Shown here piece by piece: positions 10,080 through 19,557 of a stretch of DNA of 64,000 bases. The notes beneath the pieces are model-generated. The model was given only the letters and a program-made list of their open reading frames with translations. It was not told where the DNA came from and did no database searches. Positions within the stretch are counted from its first letter, which is position 1. Each line of letters starts with the position of its first letter. The position numbers were made by a program, and so were the translations under genes. The stretch is from Marsupella aquatica (lineage: Eukaryota; Marchantiophyta), in NCBI GenBank assembly GCA_973895155.1, contig OZ316897.1, positions 15,934,001 to 15,998,000 on the forward strand, given 5' to 3'.

Positions 10080-11900
10080 ATGGGCAACAAACTGTATCTT
10101 GGTGTCCCGAGCGAAGCCATAGTTAGAGTGTATCATGGTGACAACGGGCAACTTCTGCAATTTCCGAAACCAGTAGCAGGAGCGACGCTCATGCGAGAGC
10201 ACCCCAACTACCTTCTTGTCTACAGCGTAGTTCAGTTGAGGCAGACAGTCTCCGCATATCGGTCACGAGTTTTCCGGCGCAGTGTGCACCTCCGGCTCGT
10301 GCGCCCGGCTGATTACCTTCGAAGCGGTCATGACTACTTCTTGGTCCATATCCCGGATCAGTACCGGCCCAGATTCGCCAAGTATTTCGATCTGTCACAG
10401 AGTCACTTGTGGGCAGGCGCAGCCACTCCACCATCGAGTGACTACAGTAGCCCGTCTGCATCGCCACTCTACACCCCGACCGCATCTCCTCTCTACAGCC
10501 CGACTGCATCTCCTCTCTACAGCCAAGCAGCATCTCCTTCTCGATCTTTTCATAGCTCGACTGCCTCTCCTCTCTACAGTTACGCGGCATCTCCTCGTCG
10601 ATCTTTTCATAACTCGACTGCCTCTCCTCGTCGATCTTTTCATAACTCGACTGCCTCTCCTCGTCGATCTTTTTATAACTCGAATGCCTCTCCTCTTGCC
10701 GATCCTATTCAGAAGAGCCGCCTCGGTGACAGTGCCAGGGACAGGACGAGGGTGGCTACTCCACGATTGACCTACATTCCGACGCCGTTCAGCGGCAGTA
10801 CGCGCGAAACAACGAGAGTGGCTACTCCTCAATCGGCACACATCCCGTCCCGGCGCTTCAATGGCAGTAGCAGAGAAACAACGAGAGTGGCTACTCCTCA
10901 ATCGACCCACATCCCGGCCCGGCGCTTCAATGGAACTAGTCGAGAAACGACGAGAGTGTCTACTCCTCTATCGAACCACATCCCGATCCGCTTGAATGAC
11001 AATTGTCGAGGACCGACGAGGGTGACTAGTCCTCAACCGATCCAGAACCCGATCCCGAGTCCCTTGCATTGCAGTACCCAAGAAACAACGAGGGTGCTGA
11101 ACCAGATGCACGCGCAGTGCAGTCCAGCACATTCTAGCAGAATTCAGAGTCCTGGAGGGCCAGAAACTTCCCGCCAACATATCACGCTGGGAAGCATCAT
11201 CAGTATTAGCCATTACAACGTCACAGACTTCAGCAAGCAGAAGGGATGTCCAACCGGATCGGTGAACTGCCCTGGAAGAGTAATGCCGCGAGCTGCACCG
11301 CAAGACACGATAAGTAACATCGTCGACCAGAACTACTCACAGGCTCAGCAGAATTCACCAAGCCGATTGGCGCGGAGCCCTGGAAACTCTGCAGTTGCGG
11401 CTAGTCAAATCATAACGAAGGGGAACTTCAACCAGCGGCTTAAGGGAGGTTCACAGTATTATTCGAAGAACAGTCCCCGAAGATCAAGCAAGTCGGGATC
11501 CTGGAAATTTAATCTCAGACAGAGGCGCAGTGGGACGCGGTCTCATTCGTACGCTAAGGCATCTGTGTCGTCGAAATCACCGGGGAGAGAGCCCGTGAAT
11601 GCCCCGTTTCTGTCCAAACATGATACTGAAGAATCGAAGACGACGACTGGAGCCGCAAAAGGAGCTGCACCTCCAGTTCCGGCCCAAGCTCCAGGTGGTA
11701 AGATTGATACAACCAGCGGTGTGAACGCTCCCATATCTCGTCCCAAGAGAGGTTTTACTTTTCGTTCCGGCTTCTGGGCTCCAGGTCTCGGAAGCATTTC
11801 GGAAAATACAACTTCGGACCCTTCAGACGTCGATGAATCGACTGTCCGTCGCTACTTCGTTTGGAAGCCTCGGTCTTCTTTGTTCCGTCGAGCGATATGA
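10080..11900 (+). CDS. PADRE (DUF4228) domain protein with long repeat-rich tail, paralogue 1
   Basis: This intron-free frame encodes 606 residues. The start is the ATG at 10080 in an excellent context (gcagccATGGGC); codons before it lack an in-frame ATG. Residues 1-110 form a PADRE-type domain with the N-terminal M-G-N, 'VYHGD' (17-21), 'HPNYLLVYSVVQ' (41-52) and 'YFLVHIP' (86-92). The rest is Ser/Pro/Arg/Thr-rich and probably disordered. Residues 124-205 are built of 'TASPLYSP' octads and 'ASPRRSFHNST' units. Residues 220-338 hold five to six copies of a 23-residue unit around 'RETTRVATPQ'. The last residues include 'RYFVWKP', resembling the W-[KR]-P motif at PADRE C-termini. Known members are mostly 150-250 residues long and often stress- or pathogen-induced; their biochemical role is unclear. 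Gly2 suggests possible N-myristoylation, although Tyr6 is not ideal. An AATAAA lies at 12037-12042. Confidence 0.85.
   Translation: MGNKLYLGVPSEAIVRVYHGDNGQLLQFPKPVAGATLMREHPNYLLVYSVVQLRQTVSAYRSRVFRRSVHLRLVRPADYLRSGHDYFLVHIPDQYRPRFAKYFDLSQSHLWAGAATPPSSDYSSPSASPLYTPTASPLYSPTASPLYSQAASPSRSFHSSTASPLYSYAASPRRSFHNSTASPRRSFHNSTASPRRSFYNSNASPLADPIQKSRLGDSARDRTRVATPRLTYIPTPFSGSTRETTRVATPQSAHIPSRRFNGSSRETTRVATPQSTHIPARRFNGTSRETTRVSTPLSNHIPIRLNDNCRGPTRVTSPQPIQNPIPSPLHCSTQETTRVLNQMHAQCSPAHSSRIQSPGGPETSRQHITLGSIISISHYNVTDFSKQKGCPTGSVNCPGRVMPRAAPQDTISNIVDQNYSQAQQNSPSRLARSPGNSAVAASQIITKGNFNQRLKGGSQYYSKNSPRRSSKSGSWKFNLRQRRSGTRSHSYAKASVSSKSPGREPVNAPFLSKHDTEESKTTTGAAKGAAPPVPAQAPGGKIDTTSGVNAPISRPKRGFTFRSGFWAPGLGSISENTTSDPSDVDESTVRRYFVWKPRSSLFRRAI
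10445..10695 (+). repeat. In-frame coding minisatellite, 24-bp and 33-bp units
   Basis: Inside the PADRE gene, 24-bp units reading 'TASPLYSP' pass into 33-bp units reading 'ASPRRSFHNST'. The 33-bp unit is repeated almost without change three times ('cctcgtcgatctttt' at about 10593, 10626 and 10659). All lengths are multiples of three, so the frame is kept. The near-identity suggests recent slippage or unequal crossing-over. Confidence 0.85.
10735..11100 (+). repeat. In-frame coding repeat, 69-bp unit, about five copies
   Basis: Units of 23 codons, each holding an 'acgagrgtg' core (Thr-Arg-Val) followed by a Thr- or Ser-Pro pair, a 'HIP' or 'IP' word and a basic stretch ('RRFNG' in the best copies). 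The central copies are close to each other and the outer ones are diverged, as expected of repeats that expand from the middle. The paralogue at 18286 has only one recognisable unit. Confidence 0.85.
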
Positions 11901-12324
11901 CCACTACGACAGAAAGACCCAATTGAAAGCATAACGTTTATTAATTAGGTTTACTGTTGTCACAAAGCCGGTCCAATATATTCTTTGGCCCTGTGCTATC
12001 GTAGAATATTGGAGCTTAGAATCATGTATGGGGGAAAATAAATATCGAGTGAGCCGTTAAATTCCTGAAAAGCAAAACAGTCTGAGCTCATCAACTGCAA
12101 TGCTCTTGATTTCATTATTAATTAGCAGTGTAGGAAGGTTCGTCGGTAGGAAAATAGTCTGACGCTCTTCATTTATTGCTACTGATGATTACATCATCAG
12201 TGTGTACGAAGTTTGTATAGCACGGTGCACGACTGCATGAGTTAAATTTTGTATAGATACCGCCTTTGGCGATGTGGGCTGCCGGTCCAATAGTAGCGAC
12301 GATAATGAGATTTCCCCATCGGCC
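11901..12324. other. 3' flank of PADRE paralogue 1
   Basis: No gene is seen. A poly(A) signal AATAAA lies at 12037-12042, about 140 bases after the stop. A hairpin with perfect 9-bp arms, 'actgatgat' (12181-12189) and 'atcatcagt' (12193-12201), separated by three bases, lies further on. Confidence 0.5.
12037..12042 (+). terminator. Candidate poly(A) signal AATAAA of PADRE paralogue 1
   Basis: An exact AATAAA hexamer 137 bases after the stop codon. It is placed as a plant near-upstream element would be. The real cleavage site cannot be read from sequence. Confidence 0.4.
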
Positions 12325-12375
12325 CATCCTGTTTTAAGTCCGCATCCTGTTTTAAGTCCGCATCCTGATTTAAGT
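12325..12375. repeat. 18-bp tandem repeat, three copies, abutting the TIR element
   Basis: 'catcctgttttaagtccg' at 12325-12342 and 12343-12360, and a variant 'catcctgatttaagtcc' from 12361 that runs into the left end of the element at 12376. The 10-base word at its end is also the target-site duplication of that element. Confidence 0.85.
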
Positions 12376-13403
12376 CCCTGAGTTAAATATACATCAAGTT
12401 AATGCTCCTCCACTTCCGGGGTGCCATACACTGCCCATCTCAATCCTCGATACTGTTGCCCGCTCCGGCCCAAGTTTGGCAGAACATAAACCAATACTCT
12501 ACGATTTAACGCATGCCTTCCGGTCCGATCGACTTTGTGCCATCTACTTCGGGTTTATGTTTTGGCACCCATCACTTTTTGTCGGCCGCTCCAACCCGGT
12601 CGACTTTGTGTCATCAACTTTTTAGAAATAAGTGTTGCCAAGACATAAACCACAACTCCATAGAGAATAAGTACTTGGCATAACATAAACCAAGAGTCTA
12701 GCAATCATGACTCTCAACCAAAGTATTAGGCTCCCCTTGAACACTTAGATTCTATTACAAAATAGGTATGACTCCATCGAAAAGAAGTGTTGCCAGAACA
12801 TAAACCATGACTCCATCGAGAAGAAGCATTTGGAAAAACATCAACCAAGACTCTAGAATCATGACTCTTAACCAAAATACTAGGTTGTGCCTAAATGTTT
12901 AGACCGTCTTACTAAACAAACATCACTCCCTTGGAAAGAAGTGTTGCCAAAACATTAATCACAGAAGTGTTGCCAAAACATTAATCACAAGTCCATAGAA
13001 GATAAGTATTTGGCACAACATAAACCAAGACTCTATAAATCATGACTCTTAACCAAAGTACTAGGCTTGCCTTGAAACCTTAGACTCTCTTACAAAGAAA
13101 ATATAACTATTGGAAGAGTTGTCAGAACATAAACCACGACTCCACAAGGAAGAAGTCGATGACACAAACTTAAGTCGTTCGGGCTGGAGCAAGCAAGTGT
13201 GCCAAAACATAAACCCGCAGTTGATGGCGCAAAGTCGATCGGGCCGGAGCGCATGCATTAAATCTTAGAGTATTGGTTTATGTTCTGCCAAACTTGGGCC
13301 TGAGCGAACAGGAGCATCGGGGATTGGGACGGGAAGTGTACAGCGCCCCGGGAAAGTGGGGGAGCATTAACTTGATGTAGATTTAACTCAGGGTGTTTTA
13401 AGT
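12366..13403. mobile_element. Non-autonomous DNA transposon with long TIRs (Mutator-like or foldback)
   Basis: The 1018-bp body (12376-13393) is bounded by long terminal inverted repeats: left 12376-12620, right 13153-13393, beginning 'ccctgagttaaat' at each end and colinear throughout ('acatcaagttaatgctcc', 'caagtttggcagaacataaa', 'atgcatgc', 'gggtttatgttttggcac'). Immediately outside are 'tgatttaagt' (12366-12375) and 'tgttttaagt' (13394-13403), a 10-bp direct repeat with one mismatch. TIRs over 200 bp with a 9-10 bp target duplication fit Mutator-like elements; foldback elements are the alternative. The interior has no coding sequence and consists of about three units of a 155-bp tandem repeat. 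No transposase is present in the window. Confidence 0.82.
12624..13130. repeat. Internal tandem repeat of the TIR element, about 155-bp unit, three copies and a part
   Basis: 'gtgttgcc' followed by 'acataaacca' marks unit starts at 12632, 12788 and 12941. A nested 26-bp duplication puts another start at 12967, and a partial unit begins near 13115. The word 'acataaaccaa..actct' is shared with the TIRs, so the interior may have grown from TIR-derived sequence. Confidence 0.8.
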
Positions 13404-15015
13404 CACTGAGCTCAACAATGTCTTCAAGTGCAAGCACATGAGATGAATGCAGAGAGAGCCTCAAGATTGGTTAAAATCCATGTGGCAGTGTATGATTTGC
13501 GCCTGACCCAGCTGAGTCAAACTAAACCAAGATCTATCAGATATCACTGGAAACCAAAGATCGAATGTTCTATTGCAGCACGGCCTTTCAAGCTAATCTA
13601 AACCTGACTGTGTTCTTGTTCTCCTTGACTCTTACATGGCGAAGACGTGCACCTGAAAGTTGTCCACTTAACAAGCGAAGTGAAATGTAAACCATGCAGT
13701 TGATAAAACGGCACCCTTAACAGCACTCCAGTAGCTGCGTGAAACAATGTCACATCGCGGCGTCACATGGAGTAGAGAAGTTCTTGGGGGTCAGCAGGCA
13801 CTCCAGTCAAACTCACCACGGCTCCTGGAGTTCCTGTTAGAACTCTGTGCGAACCTCAACTCTTCGCTGCCCAGCTTTCACCCGAATTAATGCTCCAACT
13901 CAAAATTGAGTGTTCACGGTGCTAGCGATTGGGTTTGAAATTGGATTATGAATCAGTAACTACAGAGTCCAGAGCAACGTCCAGATTTATTTAGGAGGGG
14001 ACGAACGCGCGACGTACACCTTCTCCTGACGGGGAGAGAGTAGCACAGTTGTTATAGAGCCTAAACCCTGTCAACACACGATGTCATAAATACACTCGAG
14101 AATCAAATGTCTCTGGACGTGTGGAACAAAGGTAGGAATTTTCCAAAAGCTGCTGACATGTTCCGGCTCTAAAGTCTCGAAAGTGGCAAACTGAAACTTG
14201 AACGTTAAACAACGTACCGGATCGACATTCAAACAACAATACAATGATTAAATGTGGTAACAGCAAATTGAAGCAAACTAGGGTTAACAAAGAACGCATC
14301 CCCATGAAATTAATTTTCCTATCTAGCTATTGGCTGTATCGAGAGCAGGAATCCAAATATACCAGATGGTGAACGTTTCAGACCTCGTTGGGCAGCAAGA
14401 TTTCTTGGATCTAGTTCAATTTCTCAAACTGTAGGTGCTATGAGAGCAGATATGCCTCGCGTTTAGGTCACTTGACCAGTTAGCAGTTAGTTTTGCAGCT
14501 TGAAGATAAGCGGGTTGGAAGCTAGAAGATATTTTCCAGCCCAGGGAATCAGAATTGTAACTCCATATGTACTGTGGGTGTTGGACAAGATCGCGATCAT
14601 ATTGTAGGTCGGGCAATATGTTTTTCAATAAAGTGGTAGAACACGGGTCATCGAGTCGTCTGTTATACGAAGTCGGGTTCAGGGTGATCGAGTTAAACTA
14701 CCAGCTCAAGATCAACATTTGCCTATTCGAATAGGGGTTGAGATTGCGCGAAGGCTCCCAAGAGTGCCTTTATTTTAATTTTAAGTCACCAAAGTTCTTG
14801 TTGGACAACTTGGAGAGCTGGAATGGAGATTTCATTGAGAGTGAGCGGTGGGCATTTTCATTCAGAGTGAGCGAAGGAACTAGGTGCAGCTTTGATGTGC
14901 AGTTCATGAATAAGTTCTTGAGAAATTTATGTAGTACTAAGTGTATAGTGAGCATGAGCAATCAGGACATCTCTCACATGGAAGGGCCGGGGAGCTTGGC
15001 TATGGTGTGTCCCTG
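13404..15015. other. Gene-free stretch
   Basis: No gene, RNA gene or clear repeat is recognised. Several short frames on both strands lack any domain, and start context and composition do not support coding. Confidence 0.45.
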
Positions 15016-15207
15016 CTAATATCACAGAGATGGTACTCATTGCCACGTGCTCCCAGCCAAAAGCATATCCAAAGGAATGCTAATATCAGAGAGATGGTAC
15101 TCATTGCCACGTGCTCCCAGCCAAAAGCATATCCAAAGGAATGCTAATATCAGAGAGACGGTACTCATTGCCAGGTTCTCCCAGCCAAAAGCATATCCAA
15201 AGTAGCA
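15016..15207. repeat. 64-bp tandem repeat, three copies
   Basis: Copies start with 'ctaatatca' at 15016, 15080 and 15144. Each carries 'ggtactcattgcca' and 'ctcccagccaaaagcatat'. The first two are almost identical; the third differs at a few places. The period is not a multiple of three and no frame is conserved, so it is a minisatellite rather than coding. Confidence 0.92.
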
Positions 15208-18202
15208 CTCGGACAAAGCCAACCTGAGATTTTGTGAGTTAAATAGCTCTCAGAGTTGTTTTACAGATACTCATTTCTGGGATTAACTCACCACACATTT
15301 CTGAGTATCAGCCTCTACATTATACATATAACTCTAATGACAAAGCGTTCGGTTGACAGTTCCCTAAGTAAAGGAAAATATATCCTCGCCCTATTAATTT
15401 AATGGAAATTGCAATTTAAACACGCAGTGTTAATGTCTGTAACCTCTGGCTCACGTCAACCTGCTCCATCCCCACCAGTACAGCTGAGAATGTTTCAAGT
15501 TCCACTCACGCCAGCTAATTCGGCTCACCTCGGAACAATAATAAACTATACTTAATCTGTGAGATTGAAAAGAGTGCCGGAACATGACAACAAAACGAAG
15601 CCTAAAATATGGAGACCTAGCAGCTGTCAGCTCAACACTCTCTTTACACCTAGACACCCAAGCGGGCACCTAAGCCCGTAATACGTACATCCAAGTTAGT
15701 GAAGATGGCTCGACGTACACTTGGAAATTCTTGACTCCAGATCAAATTACAATTGTCCGGCGTTCCAATTCCCATCAAATTCCCGGTGCGCCACATTTCG
15801 GTCTTTAGAGGATTGCTTTCTGCGGGTAACAAACCGGACCGACTGTGTGGGACAGCAGCCACCAACTGACTAAATCGATGAATGTGTTCGTTGAGCTCTG
15901 CATCTGGACAAACATTTTTCATTGTCTGAACAGTGATGCACTTGTCCAGCTACAGCGGCATTGATTGGAATTGCGTGTCACAGACGTCTACGGGGAAGGG
16001 ACCAAGGACATCCTCTATTCCATTAGCTTTTTGAATTCGAATTTAGTTGTAATTCAATTGTGTTTTCCTTACCTAGGAGGTTTGTTTTAAGGCCTCTAGT
16101 CATTTTTTTCTTTTTGACTCTCCTATACAGTTTACTCAGAATTTTCAGTTTGTTACTCTTAGACCCCACAGAAAAATACTTTGCTGTGCCCAGATTTAGG
16201 TGGTTTCTCAAGCTTTTAAACTGGACTTCAAGAATAAATCATTCTGCCCTTTTTGGGCCTTCATCTTTTGAATGGTTACAAAAACTAAAATCTGAAGAAT
16301 TAAAGTATAGGTAACTCCGTTCTTTGGGCCCTCCTTTCTGTATGCTGTCTTTTTCATGGTTATAAAAGTAGACAGCAAACTAGGGAACAAATAATGACTT
16401 AGAAATTTCTTCCGGGTTATCAAGTTTCGAACGTCCATGGTGATGAAAGACAAATTTGTTGCGTGCGCAATGAATGACACAGTCCACTATTAAATAATGG
16501 GGAAACCATGCAGTGTGCCTTACAAGTTAAGCTTATAGTCTTTGGTTTTTCTTTGATAGTGTGTTGATTTGTTTACAGGTTTTGTCTTTTGTTGGCTCTT
16601 TTTCAGCAAATTTGTTATCTTTTGTGAGCTCACAAGTACTTTCGTTTCTTCTCTAAATTACTCTTCTCCATTTGTTTTAGGAAGGAACGAGATGGGTGTA
16701 ATCTTATAAGGAGGATAAGGAGGAACAGGTCATCAGCTGGCAAACTAGAGCCTTTGCTCGGTTTTTCATTTCTATCCTGGACAATCTCTGTCCAGCTAAA
16801 TATACGTTCTGGGAAGGTGTGTGAACACCCGGAGTGGATGCCCTGTTCGGTGCATTGGTAATACACATTTATCACTCCCAGGTATGAGGAGAGTGACGTA
16901 CATTTAAAGCGCAGTGTTACTAATAGCAAATTTGTCCAGCATTTTGCGCAAGCACCGGGGCCAATCTCTAGCACTAGGCATGTGATATTTAGAGATTACA
17001 AGATTGAAGGTATCAAAGGACGCAAAAAGGACTAACTCAAAGTAGTGAAGAAAATGATTGAGAATATCATTAAAGTCTAGCCTAACACTCTTCGCAAAAG
17101 GTTGGGTACACTTCCAAATGGGATTTCCTAAAAATTTTGGACACGCTTCCAAAGGTGCTGCATGTAAGATCTACCCTTTTGACAATTTCAGTCAACAAAC
17201 TATCTCATGTGGTATTTTTTTCTACTCTAATGGTTACTTTAGAAGAACTCGTGTCCTTTTTGCGGAGAAACCTAATATCCTTTCAGTAACTCTCAAGCTT
17301 GCCTTCCACCAGACTTCAGATGCCTGCTTGGGTGTTTCTTGTCACATGGCAATCATAAGGAACGCACACGGAATCACTCTTTGGGCAAATCAAGATATTT
17401 TCAGACGAAGCGGTGCAAAGAAAGGTAGCTCGTTACTTGAGCCCTGCGGCAAATGCAAGCGCATCATGATCATGATCGACATCTCAATTCTAAGTTCAAT
17501 CTTGTTGCTCCCTTTATTATTCAGCATCGTGCTTCCGAATTCAGGTTGAAATACGGTCTACTGTTTCGATGACCTAGTACGATTTAAGATCTACTGCTGT
17601 AAAGTCCAAGTCAAGAGACTGGTATAGTTCGCTATTAACGGCAGATATGGGAGATCGATCATGTTGTCAAATCAAGTTCGGCATTTCCTTCAAATGGGAA
17701 CTGGAACCAAAGTGAGCTCATTATATATATATGCACACAACATGGGTTTAGTGCCAGGATTGAAAGGAGTCCAAGCCCCTCCTCTGGGCCATTCCTAGAG
17801 TATCCAATCTGATCTTACAACTACTTCAATATTCGATTATTAGGGGCTCAGAGTCACTGTGGAGCGGAGGGATTCTACAGTTTCGTGAAGTAACTAATAT
17901 CATCATCCGTTGTAGTGAATTCGACAAAGCTATCTCTATTGCAGGTTCCTTCGATGATATCGGCCACCAATCTCCTAGAAATGTGGCGTGAAGACTTGGA
18001 ATTCGAATGACTCCTACTAGAGGCTGGAGTGTCAGTCCTGGCAAATTAACTCAGCCCACCAGCTTAACCAGGCTCTGGATCTTGATAACTCAACAACGGA
18101 TTAGCCAATCAGAATGCAGGTTGTATACGCTTACGGCAGAGGTTGCCATGATAGAAATTGTTACATTGTGCCAACTGACATGAAGTTCAGGTTAGGATCG
18201 AT
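15208..18202. other. Gene-free stretch upstream of PADRE paralogue 2
   Basis: No gene is supported. A frame of 163 codons at 17058-17549 begins with TTG, has no recognisable domain and is not annotated as a gene. The stretch from about 16000 to 17000 is T-rich. From about 17550 it should contain the promoter and leader of the gene at 18286. Confidence 0.4.
17722..17733 (+). promoter_or_regulatory. Candidate TATA box for PADRE paralogue 2
   Basis: A 'tatatatatatg' run 553 bases upstream of the ATG, in otherwise mixed sequence. If it is functional, the 5' leader would be about 520 bases and would contain the upstream ORF at 18203. The evidence is the word alone. Confidence 0.25.
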
Positions 18203-18262
18203 ATGTTCTTGAGACGGTTGATTCGTTCTTTGCGCACGAGGGTGAGAGAAGTTCAGTCATAG
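18203..18262 (+). promoter_or_regulatory. Upstream ORF, 19 codons, Arg-rich, before PADRE paralogue 2
   Basis: ATG at 18203 opens a 19-residue frame with six arginines, placed two to four residues apart (L-R-R-L-I-R-S-L-R-T-R-V-R pattern). It stops with TAG at 18260-18262, 23 bases before the main ATG. The short distance would leave little room for reinitiation, so it could strongly reduce main-frame translation. Its presence in the mRNA is not proven. Confidence 0.4.
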
Positions 18263-18285
18263 AGTGGGTTAGTAGGAGAGCCTGG

Positions 18286-19557
18286 ATGGGTAACGCACTT
18301 GTCTGTTGTCCGCCTGCAACCACAGTGAAAGTGTATCATGGTGACAGTGGGCATCTGTTGAAATTCTCCTGCCGCCCAATACCATCTACAAAGCTGATGC
18401 GGCAGCACCCCAACTACCTTCTCGTCTATAGCGTTGTTCAGGTGGTGCAAACCGCAGCCGCAGCAGAGGGACGAGTTCCCCAGTACCAGGCGCATATTCG
18501 GGCCGTGCAACCAGGCGAGTTACTGGAGCTTGGTCAAACATACTTCCTGGTCTACACTCCTAACCAGCACAGACGTGCATTCGCAACGTACTTCATTTTT
18601 TCACGGAGAAGCAGCTCGTCCACTCCAGCTTCTCCTCCACACAGCCAGGCGAGGTCTACTCAATCGATTCAGAACCCAACATCGTTTCCACTATCTCGGG
18701 ATGCATCTTCTCTACACAGCCCGGCGAGGGATATTCACTGGACTCGGAACCCAGCATCGTCCCCACGATCGCGGAATGCATCTCATGTATACAACAGCCC
18801 GACGGGAACTCCTCGCCCGATTCGTCGGAATCGAAGACTGTCTCCTCGAATTTTTTCTCGCCCACCAATTACTGCCATTCCTCGATCTCCTCTAGCGCCT
18901 TTCCTCCCGATGGCCACCCTTTGCCCCGAAAGAAGTGGGAGTATCCCAGAAATGGCGAGGCAGTCCATTTACATCCCGAGCCCTCAGCGGGGCAGTCCGC
19001 GAGGAACGACGAGGGCGGCGAACGAGCAGCACCCGCCGGTGAATTCAGAACAGGCAAATAGAGTTCCAAGTCCTGGAGGGCTAAGTTCGCCTAGGCAAGA
19101 AACTTACGAGAGGATCATCAGCCGGAACTTACGGCAGCATCGTAACACATTAGCTAACATGATCAACGAGGACATACAGCGATGTCCGAGCCCAGTAATG
19201 GAGAGCCCCGACAGAGCGATTCCATCGAGCTTATCCATGGGGAGTCCCGAGAGTGAAATTCCAACGAGTCCATCAATGGAGAGCCCCGAGAGAGCAATTC
19301 CACCTCAGCCTCAGGTGCAAGGTACGCGCAAAAGCATCAGAAACCACAACTTGCAGCAGCGAAAACCAGCTAATATATTAATGCGAAGCCCAGGGAGACC
19401 TATTGCAGGTCCGCAAGGCTCGCTGAGAAACATTCTCTACCGCAACTTGCATCAGCGGAGTCCATTGATGCAGCAGATCCCCGCAACATCGACGAGGAAC
19501 TTCAACCAGCATCCAAGGGACTATTCACCATATCATCTGAACAAGAAGCCAGCATAG
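18286..19557 (+). CDS. PADRE (DUF4228) domain protein, long-tailed paralogue 2
   Basis: This intron-free frame encodes 423 residues from the ATG at 18286. Residues 1-108 are clearly paralogous to the gene at 10080: M-G-N, 'VYHGDSGHLLKF' (16-27), 'LMRQHPNYLLVYSVVQ' (37-52) and 'YFLVYTP' (86-92). Cys7 and Cys8 next to Gly2 resemble a dual myristoyl/palmitoyl membrane anchor. The tail is Ser/Pro/Arg-rich. It keeps a single copy of the unit repeated in paralogue 1 ('RGTTRAA') and shares 'SPGG' and 'NFNQ' landmarks with it. A separate 13-residue unit ('MESPERAIP') is repeated three times. The protein stops 15 residues after 'NFNQ', whereas paralogue 1 continues about 170 residues to its W-K-P end, so this copy looks C-terminally shortened. 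A possible AATAAA is at 19734-19739. The fold is certain to family level; the role is unknown. Confidence 0.82.
   Translation: MGNALVCCPPATTVKVYHGDSGHLLKFSCRPIPSTKLMRQHPNYLLVYSVVQVVQTAAAAEGRVPQYQAHIRAVQPGELLELGQTYFLVYTPNQHRRAFATYFIFSRRSSSSTPASPPHSQARSTQSIQNPTSFPLSRDASSLHSPARDIHWTRNPASSPRSRNASHVYNSPTGTPRPIRRNRRLSPRIFSRPPITAIPRSPLAPFLPMATLCPERSGSIPEMARQSIYIPSPQRGSPRGTTRAANEQHPPVNSEQANRVPSPGGLSSPRQETYERIISRNLRQHRNTLANMINEDIQRCPSPVMESPDRAIPSSLSMGSPESEIPTSPSMESPERAIPPQPQVQGTRKSIRNHNLQQRKPANILMRSPGRPIAGPQGSLRNILYRNLHQRSPLMQQIPATSTRNFNQHPRDYSPYHLNKKPA
19198..19314 (+). repeat. In-frame coding repeat, 39-bp unit, three copies
   Basis: Three 13-codon units within PADRE paralogue 2 read M-[EG]-S-P-[DE]-[RS]-[AE]-I-P followed by a Ser/Pro- or Pro/Gln-rich stretch. 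Each nucleotide unit starts 'atggrgagyccc'. Paralogue 1 does not have this repeat, so it arose, or was lost, after the duplication. Confidence 0.8.

Noticed and set aside
10189-11797. Long reverse-strand and alternative-frame ORFs inside PADRE paralogue 1
   Set aside because: They mirror the coding repeats of the real gene; periodic coding DNA keeps other frames open.
17058-17549. 163-codon forward frame
   Set aside because: It begins at TTG, not ATG, and shows no known domain. The hydrophobic C-terminal end is not enough to call a gene.
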